Positions 19,571 through 30,309 of a stretch of 64,000 bases of DNA are shown here, one piece after another (the stretch's first letter is position 1; every line of letters begins with the position of its first letter). The notes under the pieces are model-generated. The model was not told the origin of the DNA. It was given only the letters and a program-made list of their open reading frames with translations, and made no database searches. This DNA is from Leishmania mexicana MHOM/GT/2001/U1103. Taxonomy: Eukaryota > Euglenozoa > Kinetoplastea > Trypanosomatida > Trypanosomatidae. A program made the translations under genes and the position numbers. The DNA is taken from assembly GCF_000234665.1 (NCBI RefSeq), contig NC_018336.1, positions 120,001-184,000 of the forward strand, in the 5' to 3' direction.

Positions 19571-20432
19571 CTTTGCTATGGAAGACTCCGAATGAAGATC
19601 TGTGACGGGATGACGCACTCCAGCGTAAGGTGTGGCGGGGGGGTGATCGGAAGGTGTAGAGGGGGAGGGCACGAGAGTCAAGCACACACGCACGCACACG
19701 TGAAGCGGGCGCCGTGCCACGTAATGGGAAATCAATCAGAGGAAGCCGGTGATCGAGAGAGAGACAATGGCGGTGGTCCAAAGGATAAAAGGTGTGCACA
19801 AGAGCGACGCCGTGGCCTCCGTGAGCGCCGAAGGCGGCGGCGAAGCGACAGCAGGGCTGAGCAGAGAGATCGGCACGCTGGCGGTAAGAGAAGAGATGGA
19901 GAACAGTGGTGGTGTGCTCTCACGTACGTGGTGGCACGCACGCCCTCTCAGGGTACAGCATGCTCTCTCTCGCTAGCTCGCTCGCTCGCTCTCGCTCTCT
20001 CGGCGTCGCTAAAAGGGACGGTTCACACTCATGAAAACAAAAAACGCAGAAGCCTCCGCTCCAGATGTGGCACCCCACGTGCTTCACCTCTCCTCAGTGT
20101 CGGCATGCGGACCTGCCTCTCAAGCGCCGCAGAGATGCACTACGGCACCCGCACATACTGTGTGCTCATTGTAAACGGGAAGGATGCCAGCAACGAGTGT
20201 GGTGGTGCCACGGCCAAGCCGTGTGCCGTCGTATACGGTTGTCGAAGTATCAGTGTTAGCAGATGAAGGTGAGCAGACAAAGCAGTAGAAGAAAACATGA
20301 TGGGCGCCACGCGAGAGGCTCAGGCATCGACATGAGCCGGCCAGTGCACAGCGGCGGGAGGAGAAGGGCCCACTGCGGCGAGCGGCCCGGAGCTGTGGCA
20401 ATGGCAGACGCCTACGTGCAGGCACCGCATTC
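19571..20432. other. Intergenic region
   Basis: About 0.86 kb with a CTCG-rich microsatellite-like run at 19962-20002 and no supported gene. It is the 3' side of the MCM-like gene. Confidence 0.65.
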
Positions 20433-23400
20433 TCACACGCCTCCCTCCGTCGATGAAGAAGCAAGGTGGCTCTGTTGCACCGTGCGCTCTAGATGGCCTT
20501 GCAAGTCCTCAACCAGCTGCAGGATCGAGAAGGCGGACGACTGCGGCTCTGTGGTGTGCGCCGATGCCGGCACGAAGCGCGTGCGGTGCGCGACTTCGGC
20601 GTAGAGCCGCTGCCAGTCGGGTGGCCTGCCATCTTCACCGTGTACAAAAGCGCGGCCCACGCCGCGCTCCGCCTGCTGTGAAAGCGTGGTGCCGCAGTAC
20701 TCGGTCTCCCACGTGGGCCACGCCTCGGACTCAAGAAGGCGAAACACGCACTCACCAAGGAGCGTCTTGGCTGTGAAGAAGTGCAGCGTCGCATCGCACA
20801 GCCCCACGGCAGCCACCGCGTCGATCAGCGCCGTCACCGCACGGGTCGGAGAGGAGGCTGTTGTGGGGTGCCCTGTCCGCTGCGGAAGGGCCATCGTGAG
20901 GCGTGTGCGCCACTCCGTGTGTGCCAAAGTGAGCTTTACGAGAGTCTTCATCATGCTCGCGTCGGCGCCCTCTACACACCGGGCCTTGGCCGCGATGAAG
21001 TACGTGCTTAGGAGTCGGTTGCACGCCTCCGACAGCGTTGGTGTGTCGTTGGGGGAACAGCTTGGTGGCGTGACGACAGGTTTGGATGAAGGGCCATCAG
21101 CGGTGGCGTTGTGCACAGGAAGCGCCAGCGCCGTGCCCAGCAACCCCAGCCATGCCTCGCCACGAGAGTGCAGCAGCTCGCAAAAAGCGGGCACGGTGCT
21201 GCCCTGCAGCGCCGCCGTCTGCCGGCGCATGTCGTACGCCGGGCGCAGAACAACGTCGCAGCGCTCCGCAAACTCAACCAGCTGACTCTTCTGCGTGAGA
21301 AACGCTCCCTGCCGTACGCTGCACAGAGCGCTGTGGGTGGCGCAGTACTTCACTGCTTGACCTCCCTCGCGTCGAATCAAACGACGGGTGGCGCCGGTGA
21401 CATTTGTGGACGGTGTCTGCGGTGCTTCTCCCTGCTGCTGTCTCGCTGTGCATGGCGACACGTCGACACCAGAGCAGAGGGCGCGCTCGCTCTCATGCGA
21501 GACAAACACTGGCACATCCATCTCTTCCACGTCGCTAGCTTCATCGCGCAAGGCCTCCTGCAGGAGCTTGAGCGTCGGTGCAGGGAGTGCCTCGATGCGT
21601 TGCAGGACGAGAGTTCGACCGTTCGCGTGCGTAAGGACGCCACCCTGGAGGATCTCCGGGTAACAGGGGGGTGGCGGAGCAGTCACGGCACTGCCTGTGC
21701 GCACGCGATGGTGCTGCGCCCGACGCGCAGCAGGTGATCCCATTGGCGTTTCCACTACCGCGTACGCTGCTGATGCTGGCGCGTTCGCTCTCGACGCGGG
21801 TGGCGCGGGGACGCGCTGCATGCGGTACGAGGGGAGAAAAAACGGCGGCTTGGCGCGCGTTAGAGCCGAGGACGGCACCTCGAGTGTCGCGCCCGGCACC
21901 ACAAGATCGAGCCGCCGCAGAAGTCGCGTCAGCAGGGACTCCGGCACCGCCTCATCCACGGCAAGCACCACCACGCCATCGGCCATCTGCGCCGAGACAA
22001 GCGCGAGCTGAGATGCGACGAGGAAATCGAGCGAGGCGCTGAATAAGCGTGCTACCCAGGTCGCTCTGTCCCTGTCCTCTGCCTGCTCTGGTGCCGCCAT
22101 CCCGAGCGCCAGCCGAGCACCCTCCCAGGACATCAGAGCAACGCGCGCAGCCGTCTCCTCTTCCGCGACCGTCAATCGCACCGCCTCATCACCGCAGTGT
22201 TCCGAACAGCCAATATCGGCGCCCCCCGCAGCGCTGCGTATGTGGTGAGGTGGCACTGCCACAGGCCCCCGCACCGCAGAATCTAGTGTCACCACCGTCG
22301 CTGAAGGAAAAGCACCTGCTGTTTCTTCTACAGCCACGCCCGCACAGCTCCTGCTCAGCCACGCGCAGCTGTTTGTTTGTCGTATTCCGGTTGAAAGCTG
22401 CATGGGTGCCGCCCAGGTGGCAACAACGTACTCTTCCAACGACGTCTCCACTACTCCACCAAGGCGAAGCGGTGCCGCGGCCTCTGCCCTTGCGCAGGCA
22501 CGACGCCGTGCAACCTGCGTGTGCCCACACACCGAAATGACGCCCCCGATGACGGCCACGGCACTGCGCTGCGGGGTACCGAGGAGGCTCAAGTCGACCT
22601 TCCGACGCCTCGGTGGCTCTTTGCCGCACTTGGCAAACCCAGAACGAGGAAGAGAGACGGTCAATGGCAGAAGCAGCACAGTCACCCATGGAGCGGGCAC
22701 CGCTGCGCTGTGGCCCTCGTAGAAGACTTGGTGCACCACGCCAATCATGTGCACCGTGTGCGAGGACTCTAGGAAGCGATCAGATGGATAGGCGCAGCAG
22801 GGGACGCGCGTGTTCGTGAGCCGTGCGCTGGGCAGCTGTTGTAGCTCTGTGGAGAGAGGCACGATGGAGCTAAGCTGCTCTGTCAAGGAGTCAGCCTCTC
22901 CAGAGGGCGGCGCTGATGGAGCCACTATAGCGGGAGTCACCGGGAGCGCGTTGCGGAGGCGCTCGCTGGGTGCACGTGTTCCTGCGCCAGAGGTGACGGC
23001 GGTGTACAGGCTAGGTACACGCAGAAGCAGGACCCGCACCTGACACTTCAGCTGTCTGTACAGAATCGCCGCGCACCAGGGCCACGGCCACGGCAAGCGC
23101 CGCATCCGCGCCCCTGCACAGGAAGCCTCCACTGCACCCTCGGTGCGCCGCTCCTCGATGAAACCCGTCACGTAGCAGCTCAGCCACGCGGCCACCGCCG
23201 CAGAGGCAGAGGCCTCAATGCAGACGCTGGAAGTGAGGAAGAGAGCCTGACACCCACTCGGGTGGCGCTGAGCCACCTCGAACACGTCCAGCATCAGCAC
23301 CATCTCCACCGGTACCCAACGCAGAGGTGGCTCACACTCCAACTGCGCCTTTGCATGTCCACTGTATGGGAGAGGTGGAAAGTCTTCAGGACGAGACCAC

Positions 23401-23573
23401 AGAGGCATATCGTCGAGCGGCGCTTGCGGACCAACTGAGCAGGAGATTGCGGCCGTGGGCTCATGGAACGCAGCATGCGCAGAGACTCGCTCCAGTATGT
23501 GAAGTTGCAGGGATGCGTCCGCGTCCACCAGCTGCCGAAGAGACTGCGCAAGATATGTCGACGCGGTCGCCAT
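20433..23573 (-). CDS. Divergent MCM-like protein with an eroded AAA+ ATPase core (MCMDC2-like)
   Basis: A 1046-aa protein with the order of an MCM ATPase core but without its catalytic residues. Around residues 535-575 is GVVVLAVDEAVPESLLTRLL, then a segment ending SSALTRA; this lines up with the MCM Walker A block (LLVGDPGxGKSxLL...GLTAA) with the GKS replaced. Residues 642-672 (LQGGVLTHANGRTLVLQRIE) resemble the MCM block with ADxGVCCIDEFDKM, with the acidic Walker B residues missing. Residues 765-778 (LVEFAERCDVVLRP) resemble the arginine-finger block LLSRFDLIF. A similarly degenerate MCM in animals is MCMDC2, which acts in meiotic recombination. ATG 23573 is chosen because an upstream ATG (23762) lies before the pyrimidine tract and splice AG. 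The alignment is by eye, so family assignment is an inference. Confidence 0.6.
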   Translation of the reverse strand: MATASTYLAQSLRQLVDADASLQLHILERVSAHAAFHEPTAAISCSVGPQAPLDDMPLWSRPEDFPPLPYSGHAKAQLECEPPLRWVPVEMVLMLDVFEVAQRHPSGCQALFLTSSVCIEASASAAVAAWLSCYVTGFIEERRTEGAVEASCAGARMRRLPWPWPWCAAILYRQLKCQVRVLLLRVPSLYTAVTSGAGTRAPSERLRNALPVTPAIVAPSAPPSGEADSLTEQLSSIVPLSTELQQLPSARLTNTRVPCCAYPSDRFLESSHTVHMIGVVHQVFYEGHSAAVPAPWVTVLLLPLTVSLPRSGFAKCGKEPPRRRKVDLSLLGTPQRSAVAVIGGVISVCGHTQVARRRACARAEAAAPLRLGGVVETSLEEYVVATWAAPMQLSTGIRQTNSCAWLSRSCAGVAVEETAGAFPSATVVTLDSAVRGPVAVPPHHIRSAAGGADIGCSEHCGDEAVRLTVAEEETAARVALMSWEGARLALGMAAPEQAEDRDRATWVARLFSASLDFLVASQLALVSAQMADGVVVLAVDEAVPESLLTRLLRRLDLVVPGATLEVPSSALTRAKPPFFLPSYRMQRVPAPPASRANAPASAAYAVVETPMGSPAARRAQHHRVRTGSAVTAPPPPCYPEILQGGVLTHANGRTLVLQRIEALPAPTLKLLQEALRDEASDVEEMDVPVFVSHESERALCSGVDVSPCTARQQQGEAPQTPSTNVTGATRRLIRREGGQAVKYCATHSALCSVRQGAFLTQKSQLVEFAERCDVVLRPAYDMRRQTAALQGSTVPAFCELLHSRGEAWLGLLGTALALPVHNATADGPSSKPVVTPPSCSPNDTPTLSEACNRLLSTYFIAAKARCVEGADASMMKTLVKLTLAHTEWRTRLTMALPQRTGHPTTASSPTRAVTALIDAVAAVGLCDATLHFFTAKTLLGECVFRLLESEAWPTWETEYCGTTLSQQAERGVGRAFVHGEDGRPPDWQRLYAEVAHRTRFVPASAHTTEPQSSAFSILQLVEDLQGHLERTVQQSHLASSSTEGGV

Positions 23574-24258
23574 CCAGTCTAGCGGTGGACGTGGGTGAGG
23601 CGTCAAGCCAAGAGAAGGCGAGCAGCCAACTGCCCCCCTGCTTGTCTGCGTCACGGAACGACGGCGCCAAAACCGCGCAAAGCAGAGAGGGAGAAAGAGG
23701 AAAAATAAATTTGCAGAATGGTGAGGGCGACTCGAGGCAGCCGACGCGACGCAGCAGAGCATCGCCCATTGGTGAAGCAGGAACGTGGCCCGTCCACATT
23801 GCTGTCCAAGCGCAGAGCATTACCCGCGAACATGGCGCGCAGTTGTTTCGCTATTATTCCTCACTCCCTTTGTTATTTCTTTTCCTGAGTTCTTCCCTGT
23901 GGGTCGAACCTGCACACGCGTGTGACGGCCGCCACCGCGCGTGGCACACGGCTCGTACACAGCGAAACGCATGAGGGGACTCAAAGACGAGCGGGGGAGA
24001 AACAGACAGACCACAGCACCACACAGCTCCGGCACGCACAGACGTGCGCACCTCACAGATCTCTCTTCGCTCTTGGCCTGTGGAGTGTGCGTATGCGCGC
24101 GTCAGCTTCCCACTGCCGGTTCACACCAGGGAAGCGTAATGTAGCGACCTTGACACTTGCCTGAGTGAGCGGGCCGGCGATGTGCACCCTCCGGCTCTTT
24201 CAGTCTTCTCCCTACAACACCTGGTGATTGCCTCACTGTCCTCTTGCCCCCTTTCATA
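23574..24258. other. Intergenic region
   Basis: About 0.7 kb carrying the acceptor above; otherwise nothing recognisable. Confidence 0.65.
23646..23711 (-). promoter_or_regulatory. Inferred spliced-leader acceptor of the MCM-like gene
   Basis: On the minus strand ATTTATTTTTCCTCTTTCTC and further pyrimidines are followed by the first AG at 23647-23646 (GACGCAG). This gives a 5'UTR of about 72 nt and places the upstream in-frame ATG at 23762 outside the mature mRNA. Confidence 0.6.
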
Positions 24259-25188
24259 CTACGACGTGCCACCGTGCCAGCTGAGCAAGGCTGCCCACTG
24301 TGCTCGCCACGCCGTCTCAAGGGCAACCTGACGACGACTGCGTGGTAGCCCGTCCTCTCGCGGCTCAGAGTCACGCTCGAGCCGGTCCAGGTCCTCCTCG
24401 ACGCAGCTTATCACGTGTCTGGTGAGTTGTGCCAGACGAGGGACAAGAGCGCCACGCCCGACCAGCCCGTTCGAGCACGCGGGGGGCGATGCAGGGGACA
24501 ACGTCGGCGCCCACTCGGTGATGAGGAGAGCAGCCGGGGCATGCACGAAGGATGGCGGCGCCGGAGCGACGGCATCGCGCGTTGCTTCTGTCACCGATGC
24601 GCAGCCTTGGCCCATGGGCAAGCGCAGCCACGCACGCTGAAAGAGCGCGGGCCACTGCAAGAAGTACGGAAGTGCAGCGTCTGCCAGGCTGTCCTCGAGC
24701 AGCCCAATGCGTTGCTGCAGCTCAAAGCGGAGAAGGCGTTGCGCGTCCGCGAGTTGTCGACACTCCGCTGGCGTCAGTGGTATCTCGTCAGCGAGCAGTT
24801 TTTCGTACAACGAATCTGGCACCGCCTGCTCAACATTTTGGCGAAGGGAAGGAAGCAGGTATGACCACGTTGCGACGGCGGTGCGGTGATGACCGCTGCC
24901 CGACAACGTTCGGTCATGCATGGTATGCTGAATGCGTTTGCGAGCCTGCAGCTGACCGGCCTGCGGGTGCGTCGTCTGGGAGGAGTGCGTCAGGCCGCGG
25001 AGCACGCCGAACGCGGGGGGTTTGAAGGCGCTGGCGTGTCGCGTGAACAAGTCCCCGCGACCGCCGCCGCTTATGCAGCGGCGCCGGCCACAGAGAGCGC
25101 CGCGGCATGCTGCCTCTCTTGCAAATACAGCGGCTCTTGCGGAGTTGGATGTTATGAGAGCCATCGTGGGGCTATGCAGTCTCCACAT
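24259..25188 (-). CDS. Conserved hypothetical protein, possibly mitochondrial (309 aa)
   Basis: ATG at 25188 (MWRLHSPTMALITSN), with a second possible start at 25164. Residues 1-60 are rich in Arg, Ala and Ser with almost no acids, like a mitochondrial targeting presequence. The rest is helical in character, with Leu-rich segments around 105-185 (SYLLPSLRQNVEQAV and following) and a C-terminal helix ending AALLSWHGGTS. No known domain or catalytic motif. Function unknown. Confidence 0.65.
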   Translation of the reverse strand: MWRLHSPTMALITSNSARAAVFAREAACRGALCGRRRCISGGGRGDLFTRHASAFKPPAFGVLRGLTHSSQTTHPQAGQLQARKRIQHTMHDRTLSGSGHHRTAVATWSYLLPSLRQNVEQAVPDSLYEKLLADEIPLTPAECRQLADAQRLLRFELQQRIGLLEDSLADAALPYFLQWPALFQRAWLRLPMGQGCASVTEATRDAVAPAPPSFVHAPAALLITEWAPTLSPASPPACSNGLVGRGALVPRLAQLTRHVISCVEEDLDRLERDSEPREDGLPRSRRQVALETAWRAQWAALLSWHGGTS

Positions 25189-25799
25189 CTTTTACAAGCT
25201 CGGTGGGAAGCGGTGCGATCGCCCCGCAGCGTCGCGCTGAAGTTTAGGCGGAGATAATACAACAGGGCTCGGGTGGGTCGCGGCCACACACTACAAGTGC
25301 TAAGCACCCGAAATTGATGGGGTGGCGGTGAAGCGCGTCAACACTTGAGTCTCTCCCTCGTTGGCAAGGACGTAACGGAAGCGAGAAACAGAACGAGATG
25401 TGAGTGGTGGTGTAAAAGGTCAGCGGAAGAGGTCGAGGCTGATGTACCGAAAACAGGCACACAGGCCGAGGCACGTGCCTGAGGCCCCTGCTATCATTGG
25501 CGACACACAACCTACTCGCACACTGCGGCGGCAGGCGAGTTTGAGGTCGAGGTCCGTAACATCTCCCCTCTCTCGGCTTCACGCGCACCTCTCTCGCCGA
25601 GGGAGCCGATGAGGCGGAGGCAACACGCAAAAGGTGTTTCTGTTATGTCTTGTCTGTAGAGTTAACGCACTGTGAAGCAGCACCCAGGAAGGAGACCACC
25701 ACTGCACAGCCACATCCGCACCAACTGCAACTTCACGGTGGTACACACAATGGACGCACACAGACACATCAACCACCCCCACCCCCTCGCATAACCCGC
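25189..25799. other. Intergenic region
   Basis: About 0.6 kb; no gene or repeat recognised. Confidence 0.65.
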
Positions 25800-26450
25800 T
25801 TACGGCGTGGAGTAGGTGTTGCGCGCAAAGTCATCCTCGCGGCTGCGCTCGAGGCGGTACCAGTAGTGGTCCTTCTGCTGCTGCTGATCACGCGACAGGA
25901 TGCTCCAGTTGCGCTCGTTATTGCGGATCTCCCAGTGTGGGGCACGCACTTCCAGTTGGCCGCTGCGCACCACCATTGTGGTGTTGTTGACGCCCTTCAT
26001 CAGCTCCTTCTCGCGCTCAATGACCATCTCCAAAGACTGGCGCTCTGCAGCGTCGGTGGTGGTCGCGAGAAGCCGCTCGGAATCGGCGATGGTGCGCTGC
26101 GACATTCGTTGCTGCCGCGTTATTTCCTCTGGCGTAAGCATGTCACCGGCATTCTCGAGCGCCGCCACTTCCTCGGCCTTCATGTCCTGCTGTGGGGCTC
26201 TGGCACGGCGGAACCACTGCTCCCACAGCGACGCCTCCTTTAGTTGATACTCGAGGTGATTGTTGACGTTGGGGGACGGCATGCGATTCTTGTGCGTCAC
26301 CTGCGCTTCGTAGAGTATAGAGCCCCCGATGCAGGCGGCTAGGATGGCAGTCGCCGTGTACGGGTGCTCGCGCGTCCACCGCGTGGTGCGGTAGAGCCAG
26401 CCGGACACCTCTTTGCCCAAGAATGGGATCGGCACGACCTTCTCGAGCAT
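25800..26450 (-). CDS. Single-pass membrane protein with charged helical tail, possibly mitochondrial (216 aa)
   Basis: First ATG at 26450 (MLEKVVPIPFLGKEV); the frame further upstream starts only with TTG. A membrane segment spans about residues 30-48 (HPYTATAILAACIGGSIL). The rest is hydrophilic and mainly helical (about 65-165; Glu/Arg/Gln-rich, coiled-coil-like), then a Trp/Arg-rich end (EIRNNERNWSILSRD, DHYWYRLERSR). The layout (short N-terminal part, one span, large soluble helical tail) is common among trypanosomatid inner-membrane complex subunits, but no family is recognised. Confidence 0.72.
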   Translation of the reverse strand: MLEKVVPIPFLGKEVSGWLYRTTRWTREHPYTATAILAACIGGSILYEAQVTHKNRMPSPNVNNHLEYQLKEASLWEQWFRRARAPQQDMKAEEVAALENAGDMLTPEEITRQQRMSQRTIADSERLLATTTDAAERQSLEMVIEREKELMKGVNNTTMVVRSGQLEVRAPHWEIRNNERNWSILSRDQQQQKDHYWYRLERSREDDFARNTYSTP

Positions 26451-27623
26451 CTGCAGCGAGGCGGCGAGTGAGAGATGGGGGAAACAGAGAGGGAATGGTA
26501 AGCCAACGACAAAGACACGCGCGCCCAAGAGAGCAGATAGGGGCGGAGCGAGGGCTTGGGGAATGATGGTTTATGTGAATGGCGTGAGGGCAAGTGCAGG
26601 AGCTGCCCGCCTTCGTGCCTGCGCGCAAAATACTCGGAAAACAGAAGCGCAACTGATCTCGTTCGTTGATTCGTTTGGGGGTAGGCGGGAGGGCGGGCGG
26701 GACAGGGTTAGGGATGACCGAGGAAGGCGCGGGGTCTTTGGTCCTGTTATATCGACCTGTCCGCGTCGCTTGAGCAAACGAGTGAGCGCTGCAGTGCTTT
26801 CCGTGTACACGTGCGTACGCGTGTGTGTGTGTGTGTGTGAGTGGGTGGGTGGTGTGTGTGTGCACCCTCACAGCAGAAGACGGCAAAAGAGAAGAGAAAG
26901 GGAGTGAGAGATGGATGACAGTGGTGGTCACGGCATGCGCACGCGCCAAGCACACAAGAGAGAGAGACTCGGAGATGCCTTACGGTAGGCTCGCTGGCGA
27001 TGTGCTGTGACTTCAGGCACCTTCTCGGGCGAAGTGTGCGCATGAATAGGCGCAGGTGTGCCCGGGAAGGGCACCATTCGCCAGAGCAGGCGATGAACAC
27101 TACCACAGAGACGCGCGTGTGGCTTCGGCTGCAGCGACCTCTCGCAGCTGCTTTCTTGTGCAGTGATCTGTGCGACTCCCTCCGTGCAGATCCGCCCCGC
27201 TGCGTTACCCTTTTGCCTTGTCAACCGCCGGCAATGGGTGGTACGTGCGCGGGAGTCAAGTGTCGTCGCATGGCAGACATGCCCAGGACGATGCATGCGA
27301 TGGGAGTAGAAGCCCGTGCACGCACCTATACGACGGTGTAGATCGTTGTGGCCCGCGGGTAGGGAAAGTAGGGGGAGGGAAGGAGAGAGCCGAGGAGGGT
27401 TGGAATCGAACAACAACGTCCCGCGGCAGGGGCCAGGTGGCCTGCTAGTGTACATCACCGCACAGAGTATTGCAAACGGCGACGGCGAGGGAACGAGGAT
27501 GATTTCGTGGTATGTGCGTCTCTGCATACGTGTGTGTGTGTGTATGGAGGAGGGGGCAAGGCCGCCGTCCCCCCCCCGGTCATCATCGCGATGCCGCAGG
27601 AGAGGAGCAGACGTAAAGAGATG
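26451..27623. other. Intergenic region
   Basis: About 1.2 kb with a GT microsatellite at 26821-26838 and further GT at 27531-27542. No gene supported. Confidence 0.65.
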
Positions 27624-28490
27624 CTAGGCATGGTCCAGTTCCAGGGAAGCGTGCAACTCACTGTGGACCCGGTCTCGCCACGCGACTTCCCTTGCCTCGA
27701 TGCTATGGCGAAACGACACTTCGTCGTCGACTAGTTGCGCCAGACGGCGGGCGTTCCAGATGATGCGCAGTACTGCCTGCCTTGCGACCCGCTCCTCCAG
27801 CGCGATCTCTTGGCGCGTGACAAAGTAATGCTGGTCGCAGAGAATGCGCGCACGAGGGGAGGGCGGCGACGGTGTGGCGGCGGAGGTTGCACTCTTGTCC
27901 GCGCAAGCCGAATCCCTCACATCGCTTGTCGTTTCCACCCTTGCATCGCTGCCCGACGGCGCTTCCTCACCGTCGTACTCACGTGCCACCAGCTGCAGTT
28001 GCTCATCGATGCGCGGACCGAGATAATTGAGGAGGACATCCATGCGCTTCTGAGCACGGTCCTGTTCCTCGATGCGTCTGCGCGCCAGCCTCTGCTCCAT
28101 CGCCGTCTCCATCTGCGCCAATCGTGAAGGGAAATATTCACCTCCAGGCGCCTGAAGATCAGCGAGGCGTTGCACCTTCCACGCATCGAGTTTCTTGCTG
28201 AGCTTGGCGAGCTCCTGCTCCACTGTGAGAGCAACCTCCAGCGGTGCGGCTAGCGTGTCCTCCATGGTCAGCGCGACTGTATTTTCAGCGTGCACAGCTG
28301 CTCCAACACTTTCACCACCGCTGCTCGCTCTGCGTGAGGCAGCGGTGACTGTTTGAGGAATAATCGTCATGAAGTTTGCCTCCGGTGGTTCTGGAGGTAG
28401 GCAGCGGTGGGTTGCAAAGACGGCGTGCAGCACCGGCTCGTCGTGGCCCAGCTCAGACGCCACATAGTTGAAGGTGCGGAGTTGGTGCAT
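27624..28490 (-). CDS. Coiled-coil hypothetical protein (288 aa)
   Basis: First ATG at 28490 (MHQLRTFNYVASELG); the frame upstream has only a TTG start and reads through likely 5'UTR. Residues 1-40 look folded; 41-85 are low complexity. From about 85 to 190 there is a charged helical stretch with heptad-like Leu (EQELAKLSKKLDAWKV, RLAQMETAMEQRLARRRIEE). A second helical region (about 225-288) follows an acidic Ser/Ala linker. No domain recognised and no membrane segment. Confidence 0.7.
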   Translation of the reverse strand: MHQLRTFNYVASELGHDEPVLHAVFATHRCLPPEPPEANFMTIIPQTVTAASRRASSGGESVGAAVHAENTVALTMEDTLAAPLEVALTVEQELAKLSKKLDAWKVQRLADLQAPGGEYFPSRLAQMETAMEQRLARRRIEEQDRAQKRMDVLLNYLGPRIDEQLQLVAREYDGEEAPSGSDARVETTSDVRDSACADKSATSAATPSPPSPRARILCDQHYFVTRQEIALEERVARQAVLRIIWNARRLAQLVDDEVSFRHSIEAREVAWRDRVHSELHASLELDHA

Positions 28491-30309
28491 GAAGAATAAA
28501 GGAAACAGAGGAGCAAGCGAAGGGCACACAGAAAAGACGCCACAGCGCGCAGGTGGCTGTGACGCGTTGGTGCAAACGGAGCACACCGACACCAGCAACC
28601 CAAAAGAGTGCCCGCGCTTGCGCTGATTTTGAGGCCGTCAGAGGCAGCTCAAGAGAACGCACGAGTGTGTCACACTCACTTCTTCAGCCAGCGCCACCCA
28701 CGTCACGTGCAAACACACACACACAAAGCGTGAAAAGAGAGCAGCACAGCAAGCAGGAAGGCGTCCGGGGGAGGGGGAGGGGTAGACGTGAGAGAGAGTC
28801 AGTGGAGGACAGCCGTAACGGTGGGAACGTTGCCTACGTCACCTGTCAGGTGGACTACTTGCCTCCGTTAGCTACGGCATTGACGGCCTCGGCGCGCGCC
28901 ACTGGTGCCCGGGTGCATTGAACGAGGGAAGCTGGGCATGAAGTAAATGTTGCCTCACAACTCACAAACCGCACTAGGTTTTTTGATTTCGAAGCCGCCG
29001 CACGCGTGCAGTAAGGCCTTCAACAACAAAAAAAGCCCACAACATTTTTCGCTGCGATGATTGCTCGTAATCCTTCGAGCGACTACCGCTTGAAAGGATG
29101 ACCATCTTCATGCTGCCCCATGCAGTTGGCTGTGACGCGGATGCCTGTCTACCCATATAAGAGGAAAAGCCCGAGAGCCAAACGTATGAAAATGCACAAC
29201 GTCATGACACCTCGACAGAAGCACACCCGAGGACACACGAACGCTCAGCAACGAAAGCAGAGGGCAGCAGCGGATGACCCTCTTCGCGAGACAACACCGA
29301 CAAAGCCCGCGATGAAGTGCCACAGATGTGTGTATTCCAGTTTGTCCACACGCCGAGGCCCCAACACCCATACCCACGCATGCGCACGCCAGTGAGCCTC
29401 TCACCATGAATGCGGGCTCTACTCTCAAACAGTACACTTGTAACGATGCACGCGCACACAGCGCGCGGCACTGACACTTCTCGCCCAGCGTGTGCCCGCT
29501 CTCTGCCATCCAACATGAGTCCCAGCTCCACACCGCTCCAGCACGTCACAGGCCCCATCCCGCCCAGCGAAGCAGCGGCGCACACGCGGTACAGCAATGC
29601 GTCCACACAGTCATCTCAGCACCGCCTCCGCCTCAAGCCCTCACCACCACCACGGTGGCCTCGCAGGTCGCTCAGACGCAACGTCGTCCACGGCCTGCCA
29701 TCCGACACCAGCAGCGACACATCGCTCCCACCCCTCCCCACGTCGCAGGCGCCTGGCCTTGTCACCACCAGGGGTGGCGCGGCAGTTGGCAGGGATAGCT
29801 GGGGGGTTGCGTCGCTTCCATCCAGGGAGAGAGTCGGTGTGCGTGCACTGGGCCCTGAGCTGCCACGCACCGAGAGGTGTGCCCCCCCCAATCCCCCCCC
29901 ACACACACACCGTCGTCATCAGGGACTGCAGAGGGCACCGCAAAGCAGAGAGGAGGAAAGACCGAGTGCACGGCTCACACTCGTGTGGGCCTGTCAGTAC
30001 GGAGATGGGCAGAGTCCTCAGGCACACGCTGTGTGCCACGTGCTCGTCGGTGTGTCCGGGGCCATCCTTGAATGTTGGCGTGTGTACGTGCATGCTTGTA
30101 TGTGTGGGCGTGTGCGTCTATTTATGTGTGTATGTGAAGTTGTGTTGTGAAACGGGTTTGCCGTGTGATGGCGGCGACGAGGAAAGAGAAAGGGAAGGGG
30201 GCGGATGGCACGCCGCGCCTCTTCCTCGCCACCTCTTGCCCCACCATCGCCCGAACTCACATCAGTCCAACACAGATGTGGTAGGTGGAGAGGGGTGGGA
30301 GCACATCGG
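28491..30309. other. Intergenic, 3'UTR of the photolyase with a SIDER2-like element
   Basis: 1.8 kb. Apart from the element at 29482-29877 it contains GT-rich sequence (30076-30140) and no supported gene. Confidence 0.7.
29482..29877 (-). repeat. SIDER2-like short retroposon, copy 3
   Basis: Same 395-bp unit. It starts about 430 bp beyond the photolyase stop codon, in the probable 3'UTR. Homology with copy 1 extends to the C-rich stretch up to about 29900, and with copy 4 to the CA run plus CCGTCGTCATCAGGGA at 29903-29927. Confidence 0.85.

Noticed and set aside
20433..23762. Longer MCM-like product from ATG 23762
   Set aside because: The first 63 codons translate the pyrimidine tract (LFFLFLPL) and lie before the inferred splice AG.
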